NCBI RefSeq assembly: GCF_024323335.1
Contig: NC_066581.1
Coordinates: 444,441,816 to 444,505,815, forward strand
DNA length: 64,000 nucleotides
Reading direction: 5' to 3'
Origin: Lathyrus oleraceus
Lineage: Eukaryota > Streptophyta > Magnoliopsida > Fabales > Fabaceae
The position numbers and the translations under genes are program-made. The number at the start of each line of letters is the position of its first letter. Position 1 is the stretch's first letter. Positions 46,337-57,067 of the stretch are shown piece after piece. Below the pieces are notes generated by a model. That model saw nothing but the letters and a program-made list of their open reading frames with translations, was not told where the DNA came from and searched no databases.

Positions 46337-48026
46337 TCAATGTGAACGAGAAATATGCAAAGCTTCAAATAAATCAGAAAACTGTGGATCTTCGTCTTTG
46401 GCATTAACCTGTCTCAAATAGCGATGAATCAATGTAGATACAGGAGCCCAATCAGGATCAGATGGCCCGGCGTCATATACAGGAACGGGTACCTCTCTAG
46501 GAGCGTCACGATGGGGAGGGACCAACCGTGGATGGGAAACATGATAATACCACTCCAGATAACCGCCTTCTACCTCAGATGGAGTGGTGGCCACGGTAGA
46601 TGAACCGATCACAACGATAATACTCTGATGGTAACTGATCTAATCAACATCAATATTCGTCGCCATCATACAATCCAGAGGTGGGGATTGAACATACTGC
46701 ATATACCCGAACTGACGTAAACATCTATCAGGAAAGTATGGAACAACTGTTTCACCCCACTTCAAACAACCCCTGTAAAGACATATCTCATCAAATACAC
46801 GCCATGCTCTATGATCCTCAAATGGTCGCCAGATGACGTCGGTAGGTGTCAGCTCGTCCAAAATAGGTCGTAAATCATCGACCTTCAGGACTCCCTGTCT
46901 ATACGACCATCTCATCGCTCGGGGAAGACCACAGTTTTCAGCAGGTTTCCAATTCTCCCCTCTTTTTCCAACAGTTGGAAAATACTCGTGAATCCAACAC
47001 TGTTACAAAATACAAACATAATAAATAAAACAAATTAAGTTACCATATTTTATAAAATGAATCCAACACTTAATTAACAAAATTAAATTATATACCTGTG
47101 GGAGAGTAGGATATCCACCGAGCTGTTTGCAACTGTACATGAACGCATCTCCAAGATATCGGTAGAGGGTAACTAGTGCAGCTGCTCCCCAACTATATCC
47201 TGAACATCCATCCAAGTCCCTAAACAGGAGGAGGTATCGTGCCTCTACAAGTGTAAAGGTCTTATCAGCAAATATGGTGGAACCCACCAACATCAATAGA
47301 TATGCTCTAGTCGCATATGCCCAGCTGGAAGCAGCCCTATGATGTACGAATAAATCATATAACCACTCCAACTTGTAATACGACCCCCTGCAGCTACGAA
47401 CATGTGATTGTGCCTGACCCTGTGACACTCCTAGGTAGTCAACAGCAAGTTCAACAGCTAGCTCTTCAGTCACATCCTGAGGACTCCAAAAGATACCCCT
47501 AATGGGCAAGTGAAGTAGACATGCGACATCATCTAAAGTAATGCTCATTTCACCAAATGGCATGTGAAATGAAGATGTCTCTAGATGCCATCTTTCCACA
47601 AATGCAGAGACAAGATTTGTGTCTATCTTGTTCAGACTGGTTCTCTGCAGTGATGCTAAACCGGATCTAGATACCCAACTCTCCATCTGTGGTGGAAGAG
47701 CCAATGGAACCCTAGAAGTCAACTTCAGTCCATGTCCGGCAACCTTCAACTCTTTCTTTGGTCCTCTTTCCTAAAAACAATTAAAACACATATTAGAAAA
47801 CAAATTATAAAATATTCAACTATTATTCATTTTCAAATATAGCCCGTTTACTTACCTCACCGAACCATATATGTCGAGCAACATGATGCTCGTACTTCAC
47901 CAAAAGAGACGTATCGTACGGCCCTCCTGGATATCCAGTCGGCTCAGCTGCAGTTGCAGATGAAGATGCACCCCGGTCTAACGTGCGGACTGGAATCCGG
48001 CCATCTGCACCTCGTCTTCGAACCAC
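46337..48026 (-). pseudogene. Plant mobile domain (PMD, MAIN-like) gene inside the MULE
   Basis: Three minus-strand exons in phase: 47856-48026, 47096-47770 and 46337-46999, with introns of 85 and 96 bp and consensus ends (GTAAGT...TTTTTAG and GTATAT...GTAACAG). The product, about 500 residues, reads as a PMD protein (serine/threonine phosphatase 7 long-form-like): MESWVSRSGLASLQ, FHMPFGEMSITLDDVACLLH, RAYLLMLVGSTIFADKT, CSGYSWGAAALVTLYR, then DVIWRPFEDHRAW, PYFPDRCLRQFGY and YLEWYYHVSHPRL. Two defects: no ATG at the expected start (the frame begins at GTG, preceded by TTTTTGCAG, which could be a splice acceptor), and a TAG at about 46640 where the family has Trp. PMD genes are known passengers and relatives of transposons; host copies act in gene silencing. 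A TATA box in the right inverted repeat points into it. Confidence 0.85.
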
Positions 48027-48074
48027 TGCAAAAACAATGTTTAAAAAAATAATTAAAATTAAAAAAAAAAATTA

Positions 48075-48390
48075 CGTATCGGAACACTTCAAAGAAGAGT
48101 TCCGGTTAGTAAAAAACACAAAAAGCCTTCCGGAACACATTCTTAAAGAGTTCCGGTATACATCATCCAAACCGGAAGTCTTTAAGAAAGACTTCTGGTA
48201 TACAACTATACACACCGGAAGACTTTCTAAAAGACTTCCGGTTCAGTGTCCCTTAAAGACAACAAATCGGAACTCTTTAGAGAAGTGTTCCGGTATACAA
48301 TTAATGAACCGGAAGACTTACTCTTAAGTGTTCCGGTATACAACGCAAAAAAGCCAAATATTTGTCTTCTCCGGAAGTCTTCAACGAAAA
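48075..48390. repeat. Right subterminal CCGGAA palindromes of the MULE
   Basis: Six to seven modules of about 30 bp, each an imperfect palindrome with CCGGAAGTCTTT or CGGAACACTT arms around a short centre, for example ACCGGAAGACTTTCTAAAAG then ACTTCCGGT near 48212-48241. They alternate with TATACA spacers. Confidence 0.9.
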
Positions 48391-48421
48391 TGGTAAAAAA
48401 AATTGAAAGGGAAAATATACC

Positions 48422-48431
48422 CTATTTATAT
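48422..48431 (-). promoter_or_regulatory. TATA box in the right inverted repeat of the MULE
   Basis: The minus strand reads ATATAAATAG, about 400 bp upstream of the first PMD exon and within 85 bp of the element end. It would start transcription leftwards through the PMD gene. Confidence 0.55.
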
Positions 48432-48514
48432 GAGGGTATTTTGGTCAAAAAAAATTTAAATGTAGGGGTGTGGGTATAATTGTAGGGGTATAGGGTAAAA
48501 TTTTCTTGAATTAT

Positions 48515-48991
48515 GGAAGCATGGGCCTAAGCTTGTCATGTTGGGCTTAATGCAACGTAAATGCTCATGCTGAATTTTTATCATGAGAAAAAGATGATGA
48601 ATGAATGGGCCAACTAACAAGTAAAACAACCATGGCCCATTAGTATCAAATGATTTAAACTTCTAAAATCAATTTGTAACTTCTATAATTAATTTGAAAC
48701 TTCTAAAATTAATTTGAAAAAAGGATGACATAATGATGAATCTAAAAACAACACATGGTGAACCAATGAATCCAAATGGTAACAAGATTTGCAAGCCAAG
48801 CAAACCAAATGACTTATATTGAAAGAAAACTCTTTATGTTTATGAAACATGTCATGCCCTAATATGAATTTAACCACATGAAATCCAATACCTAAGACAA
48901 CAGAAGACATGAACTATGATGATTTACAAATGATTAGGTTAGTGACCTATATGAATATTATGAAGGATATGGTGAACTTTGGGGTATGACA
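48515..48991 (-). repeat. Third copy of the LTR family, right part (LTR start)
   Basis: In element orientation the LTR starts TGTCATACCCCAAAGTTCACC at 48991. It is continuous with 43136-45109 once the MULE is ignored. The GGGCAAC purine tract to its right (48992 onward) marks it as the 3' LTR of the element whose 3' UTR follows. Confidence 0.7.
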
Positions 48992-51900
48992 GTTGCCCTT
49001 ATTTAATTTTCTCGGACCTGGATGTACGGATAGCAACGGCTTTCGGACAATCAAGGTAGGAGGGGATTAAATACTAAAATATCGGAAAATTTGTCCACCA
49101 GGAACAAATGGAATGGAGTGTGAAGACATGTCGCAAAGAGTCTCTTCACTGAGGGTATGGAATAAACAAAATGGTCTTTGTGCAGGGCAGTTGCTGGGAT
49201 TGGAAACTTATCTGGTAGATGAGTATTTATGAGAGATTGGGTATGCATGACGTATGCAATATGCTAATGTAGTATGATTGATTTTTTTTGTCTTTCTCTT
49301 AGCTTTTTTTGTTTTTTTTATTCTTTTTCTCTTTCTTGGCTCCACTAACAAGTTTCGGCATGTAATCGGTGAGCGAGGTATTCCCGCAACATTCCGAAAA
49401 GGTAAAACAATAAGGTGTTTGCAAAATGCAAGTACCAACGGGTATAAGGAATTGGAATGAGATCTCCTGCAAAAGACCGAGAGACGTTTTGCAAAAGGCA
49501 AGTAGCTCAACTGAGAAGCGACTCTCTCGTGTCACAGGTAACGGCTGCTCCTTAGCAAGAGAAATGGAAACTTCCAAATACATTTAAGAAGAAAGAGGAA
49601 CAGACTTATCACACAAAAGGTGATGAGAACTCCCTAACAAAAGTTTAAGAAGAAGAAAAAGGGATGAGGGACGACCTCGTTGGGGGAATATGACTTTTCT
49701 CAAGCAACAGGTAGCAACGCCTCCTTAGCACAAGAGAAAATGGGATCTTTTAAACAAAAGTTTGAGAATAGAGATGGCCAAATTTCTCACACAAAAGGTA
49801 GTGAGAAATCCTTAACAAAAGGTTAAGAAGAAAATGGGAATGAGATTCCTGTACAAAAGGTAACAGGAACTCTTAGACACAAGGTCTATTGGGGATTCTC
49901 ACACAAAAGGTAGTGAAAACTTGTTAACAAAAGGTTAAGAAGAAAGTTGGAAGGGATTTCTCATACAAAATGTAACAAGAAACTTCTTGAAAAAATGTTA
50001 AAAAGGACGTTGGAGGGGATTTCTCATACAAAAGGTAATGAGAAACATCTCAACAAAAGATTAAAAAGGAAGGGGGAAATGATTTCTCACGCAAAAGGCA
50101 GCGAGAAACTCCTCAACAAAAGGTTAAGAAGAAAGATGGATTTCTCATATGAAATGTGATGAGAAACTTCTCAAAAAAAGGTTAAGAATGACGCTGTGGG
50201 GAGGGGGGGGATTTCTCATACAAAAGGTAATTAGAAACTTCGTAACAAGAGGTTAAGAAGAAAGATGAATGGATATGATTTCTCATACAAAAGATAATGA
50301 GAAACTTCTTAACAAAAGGTTAAGAAGAAAGCTGAAAAGGATGATCATTTCATACAAAAGGTAGTAACGACTCCTCTGGACGAGAAAGTTTCCAATGCAA
50401 AAGGCAAGGGTCACTTACAAAAGGTAAGTAGGTTTAGGAATAGAACTCATCGAGTGAAAGGCTGAGGAGACTTACAAAAGGTAAGTAGTTGTGGATGATA
50501 GTCTTTATACGAAAGGCACAAAGGGGACTCACTAAAGCTAAGCAAGAAAGAAACTACCTCCCATGCAAAAGGAATTGACTACTTACAAAGGTAAGTAATG
50601 GACAAAAGGTCAAAAACATTTGCATAATGCAAAACAAAGAGTGGGGATGAGATTTTCTAGGTAACACCTAGACTTAAGAGGAGTTTCCAGACGAATTTGG
50701 GCTTTGGAATGCTCTGACAGCTGGGAAACTTTGCAAATAGGCATGAAAACCTCATATAGTCCCTCAGGCACAACGACGAGGATGAATTTCTCAAATAATG
50801 GCTACCTAAACCTCGGGACTCACCAAACCTATATCAAGCATTTAAACAAACAGGAAGCAAAAATCTAACAGAGGTACCCTGCTCGTGCAAAAGGCAACGA
50901 GGGGGAGACGTGATTTCATGCACAAAGCAACGAAATAATCTCAAGAAAGTTAAGTTATATCAATTAAATTCTCCATGCAAAAGGCAAGGAGGGCTGGCAC
51001 AAGGCCAAAGTGACTTACAAAAGGTAAGTTGTTGGTTGAAGATTTAAAAGGTACTTGCAAAAGGGGAACACACGGGAGAGATATTTCGGGAAAACCTGTC
51101 AGGAATACCGTTCAAGAGTTTCGTGATAATGTTCTCACTGGGGAGGAAGAATGTCTCAATGGAGGATTCTTGTATGCTTTCGAGAAAGACTATCATGCAG
51201 TTATGCATGTTATTTTGCATGGCATAATGCTACATCTTGATGGAATATGCTACGCGCTTCATGATACAATGTTATGTAATGAATGATTACTTATGAAAAA
51301 TGTTGATGCATGGCCAGTCTTTGGTTATATACAGCTAATGCATGGTGTGATGTATTCTGGAGCTTGACAACTTAGGGTACCAATAACCATTGGGTTTATC
51401 AATTAGGATCAGCGTTCTCTGTTGAAAGGTTAGGGGATGTTTTTAGCGTGACTCCCCGACATTAAACTTGAACTTAGAAGTCTCTAATGCACAATGGAAC
51501 TTGCTCTGAACAACCTCACAAGTATAGAAAGAATCTTCCTTCTCTAGTCAGTCATACCCCATTCTGTTGGGAAATTGCATGGATTGCCCCAGTCACCAGT
51601 TACGATGCAACTTTGTCGTAATAACTATTTCGATCTGACCTACCCCAGTGTCTTGGAACTGTATACCTCTGATTAACCACCTTGGAGATATTGACTTCTT
51701 ATATTCTTGAGGTAGCTTGCCCTAGTACAAGTCTTGGGATTACTTTGCCTCTAGTTGGCCGATCTTTGAGGGAATGCCTCTGACTAACATGTCTTATAGA
51801 GATTTGTTGAATCATGACGTAACTATCCTAGATCAATTGAATCTTGTAAATATTTATCAACGTGATTGCTTCAGATTGACTGAAATTTGAAGTGTCTTGT

Positions 51901-53200
51901 GTTTTTGCTCAATAGAGTTCTTAGCCATTCTGCTCCTTGATATAATCATATGAAATGGCTTTCCCCCTGCTTAATGAAGTCTCAGGAGTTCCACATTTTT
52001 AATATGATCAATCAAAATAATTTTCCCCTTCGCAATGGAGTTCTTAGGCATTTGGTCTCCCGATGCGATCAACTAGATTGGTTTACTCCCTGACTATCTG
52101 ATCTTTAGAGATATTCGTCGAATCTCAACATTACTGTCTCAGACTAACTGAATCTTTCTGAAATTTCTTGATGTAACTGTCTCAGGTTAACTAAATTTTG
52201 AAGCATCTTGTCCTTCTACTCAACAGAGTTCTTAGACATTCTTCCCCTTGATATGATCCAATGAAATGGTTTTCCCCTGCTAAACAGAGTCTCAAGCATT
52301 CAACACTTGATAGGATTAATCAAAACAATTTACCCCTGCTCAACGGAGTCTCAGGCGTTTTTCTCTCTGAGTATGATAAAATCAAGGTGATCTGTTTCTA
52401 CTCAACGGAGTTCTCATGGGCTCTGTCTTATGATTCGATCTGTTGAAGTATTTTGCGTCTGCTTAGCAAAGTCTTTAGGCGTCCTTCTCTTATGGTTTAA
52501 ACAAGTTTTCCGATTCACATTCATTATGAAAATTTCTCTTGACGTCAAATGCTTACTCATGAGTAACACATGTTCATATTTGGAAATGAAAATGGCAACA
52601 TTATGTTTATGCTAGTTTTCAAATCCAATCCTGTTCACTGGAATTATGACATACAATGAATGTATCACTAATTGAGAATGTCAGATCAATACCAACAAAA
52701 ATGATGAGCGAAACATTAGCGAGTTAGTTTTAACATGATCTTACTGACTGTATGATTTCGAAATAAACCCTGCTTCAATTAGGTCTTTTAAAGGTTGTAA
52801 CGTGGCTTACTTCACGGTTTTAGAAATAAAGTATATAAGGCTCAAACCTATCTTAACCCACTCATTATTCGTGATGTTCTCCAATCCCACGTTTATCTAA
52901 TTCAACACAAACACTCATATTCCAAAAGGGATTTTAAATTGATGGTTAATGAATCAACTAGGCTTTTGATGTGGCAGTCACCCTCCTTTTGGATTGTAGC
53001 CATGCGAATTTGTTCTTGCTGAGGATTTTCTTTTGATTCCTCTTTTTCTCTTCTTTGTTTTTTCATTTCTCTACTTTTGCTTGATTGAATCAGATTTACA
53101 ATCCACAAGGGTGCCCTTGTTTTTGCCTAATTCACTTGTTTTTTAGTTTTTCGACTTAGCAGGATTTCTTTCTTTATTTTTTTCTTGTTTCTCTTTTTGT
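48992..53200 (-). other. Repeat-rich 3' UTR of a minus-strand gypsy element
   Basis: Non-coding. From 49500 to 51030 it is an array of hairpins around ACAAAAGGTA or CAAAAGG. From about 51640 to 52560 there are diverged, roughly 90-bp units with the phrase CCCCTGCTCAACGGAGTCTCAGGC. Around 53100-53160 a GTTTTTGCCTAATTCACTTG-type segment resembles the post-integrase tail of the other elements, but integrase itself is not found. Confidence 0.75.
49783..51030. repeat. Hairpin array with constant loop ACAAAAGGTA / CAAAAGG
   Basis: More than 20 copies of AAAAGG are flanked by complementary arms that differ between copies: TTTCTCAC/GTGAGAAA (49783-49808), CTTAA/TTAAG (49811-49827), TTCCTGT/ACAGGAA (49846-49869), CTCGT/ACGAG (50882-50901) and ACTTAC/GTAAGT (51013-51029). 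Confidence 0.9.
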
Positions 53201-53932
53201 TGAAACAAATCGTGTGGCATATGTTTGTTTAGTTTGAAAGGGTTGTGACTGCCTCGTTCCTCCGTGGTGAACGGCAACCATTAGGGATTTTTTGGTTTCT
53301 AACCTCTTATGAGGGATAAAATATGGTTGATCCTCATATAGGACACTTCTTTTTTGTCTTTGGAATTTGAACACAAGGTAAAATTAGTTGAATACTACCC
53401 TTCCCCAGGTTATATTAAGGGTTTTATACATAGAAAGAAACTCCTACTCCTTGGCTTAAAGGGGTTAACTAGGGATTATCTTCCTTATACCTCCGGTGTT
53501 TGGGATTTGAAACATTGCCTTACATCATCAGCAAGCTTTTATCCAAAAGCATATGTGCAGTGATTTTGTGTTTTTTCAATTCGTCATTCTCCTTTTGATT
53601 TTTCTCGAACAAAAGTTAGATATTGACAAAATAAAGTATGAGTGAACACGAATGGATTGGTTCGAAAACATGCATATTGATTTCAATGTCATCCTTATTA
53701 AAAAACGAGTTTATTACAAATGAATGTTACAAATGACAATCAAGGAAATTACACATGAACATGTTGGAACAAAGCTAATGACTGTTGGCGTAATCGACCT
53801 TATTTTCAGATCCTCAGACTGGAATTATTAGGTTGACAGTGATTAACATGACAATCTTCAAGGAGATCTTTCTCAAACCATTCCTACAGAGTCCAGACTC
53901 TTCAATTCTACCCTAGCTTCCACTTGTGCTAA
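53201..53932 (-). other. Pol-deleted spacer
   Basis: No RT, RNase H or integrase can be read here. From 53633 (GAGTGAACACGAATGGA) it matches the post-gag spacer at 2758, so pol has been removed between the post-integrase-like tail and the spacer. Confidence 0.55.
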
Positions 53933-54169
53933 TCATGGCATTGTAGGTGTGCCCTCATGTGGAGGCATATGAGTGTACACTATATTCAAGCCTTGCAATG
54001 TGAACACAATAACCCTTGAATCAATCAAGTCTTGTACCTTATCCTTCAGAGATCTACAACTTTCGAACGTATGCCCAGACGCTACAGAATGAAACTTACA
54101 TCTATCATTGGTGTCATAGCCAAGATAGAGAGGTGTTAGGGGAGGTCCCAATTCTCTGTATTGCAGCAA
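53933..54169 (-). pseudogene. gag C-terminal fragment
   Basis: A 78-codon minus-strand frame reads the end of an Ogre-like gag: YRELGPPLTPLYLGYDTNDR, then CKFHSVASGHTFESC (the atypical knuckle, C-x2-H...GH...C), SLKDKVQDLIDS and a proline-rich end. Compare the same positions in the gags ending at 22904 and 63762. The rest of gag is missing: within 45 bp to the right, at 54214, an LTR fragment begins. Confidence 0.8.
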
Positions 54170-54213
54170 AGAGTCTCAGAGTAATATAAAAAGCAAATGA
54201 CTATACATCATAG

Positions 54214-55070
54214 TGTCATACGGTGAACTGGACTTTTTGTGTTTTTTATCGCAATGTCGCGGTTAGCAAGAGTCGCCACCGACTTTTCTTTTATCCAATA
54301 AGGAAAGGTGGAAAAGAACAGGAAAGACCTTAATTTAGATTTTGGGTTCGGGAGGTACATTATACAAAGGGAAGGTGTTAGCACCCTTTGTATCCATGGT
54401 TATCCATGGGCTCTTAATTGCTCGATCACTTATATTATTTTTGTCTAAAAAAAAGTGTTTGTGAATTGTTTAGAAAAATTGTTTTGAAAAGAGAATTTAA
54501 CTTTGTAATGATTCTTGTATGAATGTATACAAAGTGATTATCTCGTTTAGTTTTGAAAATTGTTTAGAAAAATATAACTCGGTAATGATTCTAGTATGAA
54601 TGTATACCAAGTGGTGATTTTCTGAAGGTATTTTGAAAGGTGTGAGGTGTGAAAAAATGTTTTAGGTTGTGAGCCAGCAATTAAGAGTTATACCGACCCA
54701 AGGTCTTTATGAGTATTTCCTATCCTTATGAGGGTAAAACTGTCCTTATTATTGAGAAATAAGTAGTTTTATCCTTTGGATGTAAAAGGGTCATCGTAGG
54801 GTCATCGATTGGTCATTGAAGGCAACAGTTACGAGGATACCTTAGCATTCGAAGGGACTATCATCTTTTAACCGTAGGCAACATCGGAGGGTCATCGAGG
54901 GACAAAGTTGTATATTCGAAGGCAACATCCGAGGGACTATAATTTATTTTATGATGATTTAACCGAAGGGTCTTTGCTAAGGGTATCCCCACATTCGCGG
55001 GACATGACCGTAATATCGTAATCGTAAGGCAACAAAGAGAGGTCCAAGATCACTTATTCAAAGGCAAAGT
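54214..55070 (-). repeat. 3' part of an LTR, 2.2-kb family
   Basis: It starts on the plus strand TGTCATACGGTGAACTGGAC, which is the reverse complement of the LTR end at 62032, and follows the 61200-62032 homology to about 55070. The adjoining 55071-55252 is AT-rich and shares GGGTATCCCACAAATAAAGT with 56165. Confidence 0.75.
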
Positions 55071-55252
55071 TTTACAATTAATTATATAATTAGGATGAAA
55101 CTCCACATTAAAATTATTAAAAATAATATATTAAAAAATTAATACATTAGAAATTAATACATTAAAAATTAATTTAGGGTGAAACTCCACAAGGGTATCC
55201 CACAAATAAAGTGGAATACCTAGCCAATAACCTTTTCCTGGGATATGTGAAC

Positions 55253-56887
55253 TGTCGCAACCTGAAAAATACAGTGTGCGAAAAAACAACCGGCGAAAGA
55301 AAATGACAGAAGAGTCGCCACCGTGCGTTATTCATCCCAAAGGAGGGAAAGGAAACGCTCGAAGTAAACCTGAAAAGAGGAAAGGAAAAGACAAGGTCTC
55401 GCAACCAAATCTTGGGTTCGGGAGTCGGTTATGCGAAGGGAAGGTATTAGCACCCCTACGCATCCGTAGTACTCTACGGGATCCACTTTTGTAGTTCTTG
55501 TCTAAAGGGTGTGAGTTTATCTTGTGCTGTTTACCCAAAAAAAAAGGGTTAAATGAAAATGACTCGCGTGGATGTCGCATCCACTGCATACGTATCTCAT
55601 CTGAATATGAGAATCAGAGTCTTCGTAGCTCGGCTGACCTATGGGTTGGGGGATGTGTGCTCGCTAAGACATCGCGTCTTATGCCTACGTATCTCATCTG
55701 GAATGAGAATCAGAGCAAACCGTAGTTCGTCTAACTACGGGGTTATGGATTGGGTTTTGGACGAACGACGTCACTACGCAATCTACCGGATGCTCGACCT
55801 TTGGAGACTTACTCGCCTGTAGTAGAAGGAGTAAACATGTTGCTTTGGGTTTTAGGGTTTGGGATGCTCGAGGGCAAAAAGGCAGTCCTTGACGAAGGAA
55901 CCGCGCTACCTGCAGGGATATGAATACAAAACACAAAACATGTATCTCAAAGTAAAATGCCACCAAGGGGCTCAAACATTGCCTCCTATCGAGGTCTTCC
56001 AGCTAAGAAAGCGATAAAGTATGAGAAAGGGAAAAAATTACCATACGGATAAAGATCCGAAGTTACAGCAATTAAAGGAATGGGAAACCCAGGGATCCTT
56101 CCAAGCTAAACACCATCAAAGAAAGTGAGTCAGTACAGGTAATCGGAATGAAACCTCTAGGGGTATCCCACAAATAAAGTGGGAAACCACGCAAGTTATC
56201 CCTGCAAAAGTCATGTGCCTTCACAAAAACTCAACAAAAGGGTTAGTGAAACAAAATAGGGTAACCAAGAGTTGCCCTCAAATCAAAATGTAACCACATG
56301 AATCATGCCCTTTCAATTCACAAAAAAACAATAAAGGGTAGGAGGCCTAAACCTCTTGTCAAACACATGCATCAAAAGGGTATCAAATTCACCCATAATA
56401 CTTCATATATTTAGAGCATTCAAATTAAAGGCATAAAGATGATGGATATAGGGCAAACCTGATTGGAGAAGAAAAATCAAATGGCAGGGTTTGCTTGAGC
56501 TGAAAGTCTGTGAGTCAGAATGAACCTTTCAGAGTTGCCTGGAGGTTGCTGCAGAGTAGTTCCTAGATTTCATTCTCTCACTATCTTTTTCCTCGTGGTT
56601 TTGTTCTAAGGAAACCTCAGAGTACTTTTGCTTCTCTCCCTTTTTCTCAAGTGAATCTCCTAGTGTAACTCCAAGTCCTTTTCCTCTACTGAAACTTCAG
56701 TATTTATAGACTAATTTTGTGGGTAATGGGCTTGGAATGAGGGAGACCCAAGTCCAAAATAATTTGTTATATTTTATTTATTTATTTATTTTAATTATTT
56801 AATTAATTAATTAATTAATTAATTAATTAAATTTTTTTTTTTTTTTTTTTTTCAGGAAAAATGATGGGTAAATTTTGGGGTATGACA
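55253..56887 (-). repeat. 3' LTR of an Ogre-like element (1635 bp)
   Basis: In element orientation it starts TGTCATACCCCAAAATTTACC at 56887 and ends CAGGTTGCGACA at 55253. The U5 side (GGCGACTCT, GGTGCTAATACCTTCCCTTCG) closely resembles the 5.2-kb Ogre LTR near 12400-12560. It has a TATA box at 56700-56709 (CTATAAATAC, minus strand). A run of ATTA repeats and about 20 T lies at 56757-56853. The partner 5' LTR would lie beyond the window. A polypurine tract GAACAGGGGCAGC adjoins at 56888-56900. Confidence 0.85.
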
Positions 56888-57067
56888 GCTGCCCCTGTTC
56901 AATATTCTTGAACCGAGAGAGTTAGGATGGCGTGTATGCCATTCGTGGTCTGGAGGTGGAAGATTATTGAACACTAGAATGCCCCAAAACTTTGCACTTG
57001 AGGATCGACAGTTGGTCTTGATGGAGATGGGCTTAGAGATGCCATCCGGGAGGTTTGATGACGAAAG

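Larger units (their letters stand above)
45119..48505. mobile_element. Mutator-like element (MULE) carrying a plant-mobile-domain gene
   Basis: This 3387-bp DNA transposon has imperfect terminal inverted repeats starting GAAAATTTTACC (first about 46 bp clearly matching, with TACCCCTA motifs) and a 9-bp TSD TTGAATTAT at 45110-45118 and 48506-48514. A 9-bp TSD is the rule for Mutator-like elements. Inside are a truncated DDE transposase and OTU-like tail (plus strand) and a three-exon plant-mobile-domain gene (minus strand). Both ends carry arrays of about 30-bp palindromic subterminal repeats. It inserted into an LTR. Confidence 0.95.

Noticed and set aside
49783..51030. CRISPR-like look of regularly spaced AAAAGG repeats
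   Set aside because: Plant nuclear context, irregular spacing, variable arms and no cas genes; it is a hairpin-rich retrotransposon 3' UTR.
56757..56853. ATTA run followed by a T run, as a possible SINE or LINE tail
   Set aside because: It sits inside a clearly bounded LTR near its start, with no retroposon body or TSD around it.
54214..56887. A single minus-strand LTR running from 54214 to 56887
   Set aside because: Both ends look like LTR termini, but the sequence at 55253 is a full U5 end of another LTR type, so two LTR pieces are adjacent.
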